Origin: UMGS1322 sp900550765
Lineage (GTDB): Bacteria; Bacillota; Clostridia; Christensenellales; QALW01
DNA length: 9,466 nucleotides
Direction of reading: 5' to 3'
Assembly: GCA_958448705.1 (NCBI GenBank)
Contig: CAUDEY010000038.1
Span: forward strand, 1-9,466
Part shown: positions 6,239-9,466 of the stretch, piece by piece
Layout of the letters: each line of letters starts with the position of its first letter
Numbering within the stretch: position 1 is the stretch's first letter
Made by a program: the position numbers and the translations under genes
The notes under the pieces: generated by a model
Told to the model about the DNA's origin: nothing
Databases searched by the model: none
What the model saw: only the letters and a program-made list of their open reading frames with translations

Positions 6239-6401
6239 CTTTTTTACATACAAAGGCGATGCGGCAGATATTGCAAATCTTGTAAAATTTGACGGATCAG
6301 AGAAAATTGATGAAAATATTTTTAGATACCCCCTTGTAATTATAGGATGTATATGGTACAATTTAGAAAAAAGAAGGATGAAAAACAAAAAAATAAAATA
6401 A
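6213..6401 (+). CDS. Possible small protein overlapping the regulator end
   Basis: A 62-codon frame starts at TTG 6213, inside the last codons of the regulator gene, with GGAGGG (6202-6207) five bases upstream. It runs to a TAA at 6399-6401. The predicted peptide is basic, with a central DAADIANLVKF segment, a hydrophobic stretch YPLVIIGCIWY near residues 39-49 and a Lys/Arg-rich tail. I recognise no family. The ribosome site and overlap suggest translational coupling. Against it, a good promoter for the next gene (6334-6362) lies within this frame, and the AT-rich 3' part could be non-coding leader. Treat as a candidate only. Confidence 0.3.
   Translation: MKNSGRRNNFFTYKGDAADIANLVKFDGSEKIDENIFRYPLVIIGCIWYNLEKRRMKNKKIK
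6334..6362 (+). promoter_or_regulatory. Promoter of the secreted lectin-protease gene
   Basis: TTGTAA (6334-6339) and TACAAT (6357-6362) are separated by exactly 17 bases. The start site would be near 6369, giving a leader of about 117 bases before the ATG at 6486. The leader is A-rich and holds only weak potential hairpins around 6417-6456; I recognise no riboswitch class in it. Confidence 0.65.
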
Positions 6402-6485
6402 TTACAAAATATGAGAATGGGGATGATTCCAATGGGCCGCTTTGCAGGGACCCGTACAATTTGAAAAAAATAAAGGAGTGGCAAT

Positions 6486-6824
6486 ATGAAAAGAACAATA
6501 TCGATAAAGTTTGTTTTAGCACTTGTATTATGCCTGACGATTTTACCAATATCCGTTTTTGCAGAACCCTTCAGCGCGTCCGATGGGGGACCAGCGCCGC
6601 TTCCTTCTCTGCAGAGCGTTTCAGCCTTCAGCACGCCTTCGGTACAAAACCTAATGAGTGATCCCGGCTTTGAAACATCCGCCGGCGGCTGGAATTCTCC
6701 CTATGGCGGCAGCCTTTCCCGCAGCAGTGAACGCGCAAAAACCGGTTCCTATTCCCTGCGGATGCGGGGGCGTACGCAAACCTGGTATTCTCCTGCTTTT
6801 GATATGTATCCCCTTATCAAGTAA
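6486..6824 (+). CDS. N-terminal part: signal peptide and start of a carbohydrate-binding-like module
   Basis: This is what would be made if the TAA at 6822-6824 is obeyed: 112 residues. Lys2-Arg3 followed by a hydrophobic core (8-22) and VFA-EP at 24-28 form a clear Sec signal peptide with cleavage after Ala26. A Ser/Pro-rich linker (27-55) leads into SDPGFETSAGGW, a typical opening of CBM4/9-like and related galactose-binding-type beta sandwiches, followed by TGSYSLRMRG. The module is cut off after about a third of its length and would not fold on its own. The missing strands continue in the same frame after the stop. Confidence 0.7.
   Translation: MKRTISIKFVLALVLCLTILPISVFAEPFSASDGGPAPLPSLQSVSAFSTPSVQNLMSDPGFETSAGGWNSPYGGSLSRSSERAKTGSYSLRMRGRTQTWYSPAFDMYPLIK
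6822..6824 (+). other. In-frame TAA stop codon splitting one gene
   Basis: The codon lies between AAG and AAC, and family-like protein sequence continues directly after it as NGPGTYAVSFWV. A one-base change from CAA or AAA would create it. Other genes in the window also end in TAA, so TAA is not reassigned in this genome. Confidence 0.85.
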
Positions 6825-6989
6825 AACGGCCCCGGAACCTATGCCGTAAGCTTTTGGGTATATGTATCCGCTTATACTGATGGCAGTACCGCTTCGGCTG
6901 CCAGGCTGATTATCCGCGGACAGGCAGAGGATGCAAACTCTTTTATTTCCGGCCATTCTGACGGGAACTATTATTGTGTTTTAAATCCC

Positions 6990-8729
6990 GTGACGATTAC
7001 GGTAGTGCCGGGACAATGGGTTAATCTTTCGGCTACCTTTACGGTAGAGCAGGAGGATTTGCTTAGGACCAGCGGTGATTTTAAATTAATGCTGGATACT
7101 TTGGCACCCTGTAGCTATATGTATATAGACGACGTCATTCTCTGCCAGCTCAGTGACGACGGGATTATTGATCCGTGGGTATCCTCCGGCTCTTTGATTG
7201 GGGCGGAGCAGTATTATAACAGTAATCTTTCGGTGATATCCAATTATATTCACGTAAAAAGGAACAGTGCTTACGGTTCAATTGCCTATAATTTTGTGAA
7301 TATGCTGCGTGCGCATGGGCCGGGAACGTATCGTTTCCGTTTTCAGGCAAGGTTGGGAGATGACGCGTCAACAAACACAGAGAATATGTCGCCGTATATT
7401 TCTACATCATCAGAAAAGCATATCTCTTTGGGGCCGGTTACGCTGTCAAAATCCAGCTGGCAGTATTTTGATAAACAGATTGATATTACGCAGGCGATGA
7501 TTGACTTCTATGACCTTACCGACGATAAAACCTTTTTGCGTTTTCAGGGAAATGTGGATACGCTTTCGGGGTTTTATATTACAGACGTCAATATTACTCC
7601 GCCGGTGATTTCCAACGGTGTTTACTATTTTAAAAATGCCGGAACGCAGAAATATATGGATATTGAAGGTCCCGCGGCCGGAAGCGGTACGCAGATTCAT
7701 CAGTGGGATCTTCACGGAGATACCAGCCAGCGCTGGGACGTGCAGTTTGTCAGCAATGATCATTACAAAATTCAGTCGGTTTACAGCGGCCTGTATTTGA
7801 GCGTGGCAAATAATTCTACGGCGCAGGACGCGGCGATTGTGCAGAATTCCTTTGATTGGCTGAACGGTCAGCTGTTCAAATTTGAAAGGACCGCAGCAGG
7901 CAATATCAAAATTACGCCGAAAACAGGAAGCGCCAATAACCGGGTGCTTGCTGTTGGATGGTCTGTTGCCAATACCAACGGCGTTAATATTGAACAGCGC
8001 AATTATAGCGAGGATTCCAATTATATTGATGAATGGGTTGCGGAAAAGCGGGTGGACAGATATATTCTGCGCAGCTTTATATCGGATGAGATACTGGCGT
8101 CTGACCCACAAGGATTGTCCAATGTTGTATCATATAGTCAATTTGCTAGTGGTGCGTTAAATCGAAGTTTTGGGATTCCTTTGTATTTTGAAATGCCAAA
8201 TGTAAAGGAATTATCCAGTGATCAGGTGCATGCAGGTTCTTGTAGTGATGCTTGCGGAGAATGTGTTGATACATATTCGCCCGGCCAAACAAATATTCAT
8301 CATTTGAATTATCGAAGAATCGCGCGGGAGGAACTTACCAGAAAACGAGCAACGAATGACCAAATTCATGTGCTGTGGCATAGCAGACCAGGAAGCGATT
8401 TTTGCAGGAATGCTATATCCCATACAGCAGATGGTGCTTTTGGCGTAGTCTATGATAAGTTGCCGGTGGCTAATATTTTTGATACTCCGGTGACTACAGA
8501 TGCGGACCCTGAATTAGTCTTTAAATATGTGTTATTGCATGAAATAAGCCATGTTTTAGGCAGAAGTGAGAGTTACCTTCATACTCGTTGTATTGCTCGA
8601 TCTATGTCTACACAGGCTGAGTTTGAGGAGTTCTTTGCAATGTATTATAATGATGGGGAAGAAGTGTTTTGTGATCAATGCAAACAAGAAATGTTAAGTA
8701 TTATAGGCCGACCTTTAAAAAATGAATAA
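6990..8729 (+). CDS. C-terminal part: carbohydrate-binding-like modules, ricin-type lectin and metzincin-like zinc protease
   Basis: The longest formally startable piece after the stop begins at GTG 6990 and has 579 residues, but no ribosome site precedes it and the frame is already open from 6825, so it is best seen as part of the longer gene. Residues 1-54 end the first beta sandwich (YIDDV near 45). Residues 55-205 form a second one (GPGTYRFRF at 110-118, FYITDV at 195-200). Residues 207-352 are ricin-B-like, with SQRW (246-249) as a QxW motif. Residues 353-579 carry a metzincin-like catalytic domain: QIHVLW strand, GAFGVVYD edge strand, HEISHVLG (517-524) with Glu518 as probable catalytic base, a possible Met-turn at Met539 and a terminal FCDQC (560-564). 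Third zinc ligand is uncertain (Glu527 or His531). Composition becomes AT-rich after about residue 370. Confidence 0.8.
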   Translation: MTITVVPGQWVNLSATFTVEQEDLLRTSGDFKLMLDTLAPCSYMYIDDVILCQLSDDGIIDPWVSSGSLIGAEQYYNSNLSVISNYIHVKRNSAYGSIAYNFVNMLRAHGPGTYRFRFQARLGDDASTNTENMSPYISTSSEKHISLGPVTLSKSSWQYFDKQIDITQAMIDFYDLTDDKTFLRFQGNVDTLSGFYITDVNITPPVISNGVYYFKNAGTQKYMDIEGPAAGSGTQIHQWDLHGDTSQRWDVQFVSNDHYKIQSVYSGLYLSVANNSTAQDAAIVQNSFDWLNGQLFKFERTAAGNIKITPKTGSANNRVLAVGWSVANTNGVNIEQRNYSEDSNYIDEWVAEKRVDRYILRSFISDEILASDPQGLSNVVSYSQFASGALNRSFGIPLYFEMPNVKELSSDQVHAGSCSDACGECVDTYSPGQTNIHHLNYRRIAREELTRKRATNDQIHVLWHSRPGSDFCRNAISHTADGAFGVVYDKLPVANIFDTPVTTDADPELVFKYVLLHEISHVLGRSESYLHTRCIARSMSTQAEFEEFFAMYYNDGEEVFCDQCKQEMLSIIGRPLKNE

Positions 8730-8745
8730 CGAAAGGAGAAAAGAG

Positions 8746-9465
8746 ATGAAAAAAATATTTAGTATTGCAATTCTTGCTTGTTTACTGATAACTGTTGCTT
8801 GCCAAACAGCACCTAAGGATGAGTTTTCCGGGCAAATTTTTTCCTATTCATCTCAAGATCTCTTTGAGCAAGAGGTGGTGATGGCGAAAGATAGTACTAA
8901 AAGCAGTGAAGAAATGGCTGATCGTATTCTGCATATCAAAGAAGCTGTTAAGTATATGCCCGATAAATTTTACCTTGCACCAACAGAAGGAACATTTAAT
9001 TATATCACTCTTAGCGATAGTATAATGGGCGTTTCTTTTGATAATAATGCGGGTGAAAAGAAAGAGTATAAAATTAGTTGGAATTTGGAATATAAGCAAG
9101 CATATACAAATCGTATAAGGGAAAATGGTGGATATAATTATCTTCCGGGACTTGAGGAACAGAACGGTATTAGAAGTCTTTATACTAAAGTCACAGTAGA
9201 TGGCCTGCAGTATACTATTGAACGAATGTATTCGTCTAAAAGCGCTGTTGAATATAAAGAAAGTATTGGCCAACCACTGACGCAGGAGGAAATTGAGAGC
9301 CCAATCATGATGCATGTGTATTGGGAGCAAGAGAATGCTTTAATTGAATATATAGTGCTTGATGAAAACTTGAAAAAAGAAACGGATGACGCAGTAATTG
9401 CGAGTTCTGTGGGCAAACTGCAAAAGGTATATTACAATACTAATGATGCGGCGCAAGGCGCATAA
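8746..9465 (+). CDS. Predicted lipoprotein of unknown family
   Basis: The 239-residue product starts with MKK, a hydrophobic core and LLITVAC, a slightly atypical lipobox placing the lipidated cysteine at residue 19, so it is probably exported and anchored to the outer face of the membrane. I recognise no domain in the rest. It looks globular and mixed alpha/beta, with a Lys/Glu-rich helical stretch around 45-75 and several Tyr-rich strands. The ATG at 8746 is preferred over the one at 8722 because AAAGGAG lies 7 bases before 8746, while 8722 has no ribosome site, overlaps the previous stop, and would add a charged extension that spoils the signal peptide. The gene starts 16 bases after the protease gene ends, with no terminator between them, and shares its low GC. 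A partner or inhibitor role is inferred from position only. Confidence 0.8.
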   Translation: MKKIFSIAILACLLITVACQTAPKDEFSGQIFSYSSQDLFEQEVVMAKDSTKSSEEMADRILHIKEAVKYMPDKFYLAPTEGTFNYITLSDSIMGVSFDNNAGEKKEYKISWNLEYKQAYTNRIRENGGYNYLPGLEEQNGIRSLYTKVTVDGLQYTIERMYSSKSAVEYKESIGQPLTQEEIESPIMMHVYWEQENALIEYIVLDENLKKETDDAVIASSVGKLQKVYYNTNDAAQGA

Positions 9466-9466
9466 A

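Larger units (their letters stand above)
6486..8729 (+). pseudogene. Secreted CBM-ricin lectin-metzincin protein interrupted by one in-frame stop
   Basis: From the ATG at 6486 (AAAGGAG 7 bases upstream) the same reading frame stays open to 8729 apart from one TAA at 6822-6824, i.e. 747 codons including the stop. Domains, counting the stop as codon 113: signal peptide 1-26 ending VFA; first carbohydrate-binding-like beta-sandwich about 56-222; a second related module about 223-373; ricin-type lectin about 375-520; metzincin-like protease about 521-747 with HEISHVLG from 685. The stop falls inside the first module, just before its GPGTY strand. The second module has the matching GPGTY with an Ala codon at the equivalent place, so the defect is a single substitution, not a frameshift. 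The intact protein would be exported, bind glycans and cut protein. It may be a recent pseudogene, a sequencing error, or a case of readthrough. Confidence 0.8.

Noticed and set aside
6369..6485. Possible riboswitch in the 117-base leader of the secreted-protein gene
   Set aside because: I compared it from memory with c-di-GMP, fluoride and preQ1 types and found no matching core; only a weak stem of about 5 pairs around 6432-6454 is visible.
6011..6634. A 207-codon minus-strand frame with a hydrophobic stretch between the regulator and the secreted protein
   Set aside because: It overlaps the ends of two supported plus-strand genes and an A-rich leader; the apparent hydrophobicity is what Phe/Ile-rich reverse complement of A-rich DNA gives. 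I saw no ribosome site support.
6822..6824. Stop-codon reassignment or programmed recoding at TAA
   Set aside because: Several genes here (asd, dapA, dapB, walJ, the regulator) end at TAA, and no known readthrough context follows the codon, so mutation or sequence error is the simpler explanation.
7446..8111. A 221-codon minus-strand open frame opposite the lectin region
   Set aside because: It lies wholly antisense to recognisable lectin and carbohydrate-binding sequence, has no recognisable domain, and reflects the codon bias of the real gene.
8722..8745. Earlier ATG start for the lipoprotein
   Set aside because: It has no ribosome site, overlaps the previous stop codon, and places charged residues ahead of the signal peptide, while 8746 has AAAGGAG at ideal spacing.
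1..9466. CRISPR arrays, tRNA or rRNA genes, insertion sequences
   Set aside because: No regularly spaced repeats, cloverleaf-like segments, transposase-like frames or terminal inverted repeats with target duplications were seen on reading through both strands.

Overview
The window reads as chromosomal DNA of a low-to-moderate GC Firmicute, most likely a class Clostridia gut-type organism. This is inferred from AGGAG-type ribosome binding sites, TTGACA/TATAAT-type promoters with 17-18 base spacers, a YycJ/WalJ-type hydrolase, and an archaeal-type aspartate-semialdehyde dehydrogenase next to dapA and dapB. The first two thirds are ordinary, dense bacterial chromosome. The last third is an accessory region of secreted proteins with lower GC towards its end.

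Left part (1-4653): the tail of an unidentified plus-strand gene ends at 138 and meets, across paired hairpins and a bidirectional terminator (188-227), a minus-strand operon read right to left: asd (aspartate-semialdehyde dehydrogenase), dapA (dihydrodipicolinate synthase), dapB (dihydrodipicolinate reductase) and an M29 metalloaminopeptidase. Together asd, dapA and dapB turn aspartyl phosphate into tetrahydrodipicolinate for lysine and diaminopimelate. The dapB product carries an extra C-terminal block of about 158 residues that resembles the tandem ACT regulatory region of aspartokinase. The dapA product lacks several residues that bind feedback lysine in the E. coli enzyme. A terminator-like hairpin lies between dapA and dapB. 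No room exists for a lysine riboswitch upstream of asd. The simplest reading is that feedback control has been moved onto DapB.

Middle (4654-6485): two back-to-back promoters drive asd leftwards and a WalJ/YycJ-type metallo-beta-lactamase-fold nuclease gene rightwards. Next comes a regulatory stretch with a strong promoter, an inverted repeat bracketing its -35 box, an early intrinsic terminator and a second inverted repeat, all ahead of a small phage-type (ArpU/DUF1492-like) helix-turn-helix regulator. A possible 62-residue small protein overlaps its end.

Right part (6486-9465): one long reading frame for a secreted protein (signal peptide, two carbohydrate-binding-like beta-sandwich modules, a ricin-type lectin domain, and a metzincin-like zinc protease with HEISHVLG) is interrupted by a single in-frame TAA at 6822-6824. 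Base composition falls near 8100, where the lectin part gives way to the protease part, and remains low through a downstream lipoprotein gene of unknown family. That layout (shared delivery part, divergent enzymatic tip, small companion gene in matching low-GC DNA) suggests an exchangeable effector-companion module, although no function is proven from sequence alone.
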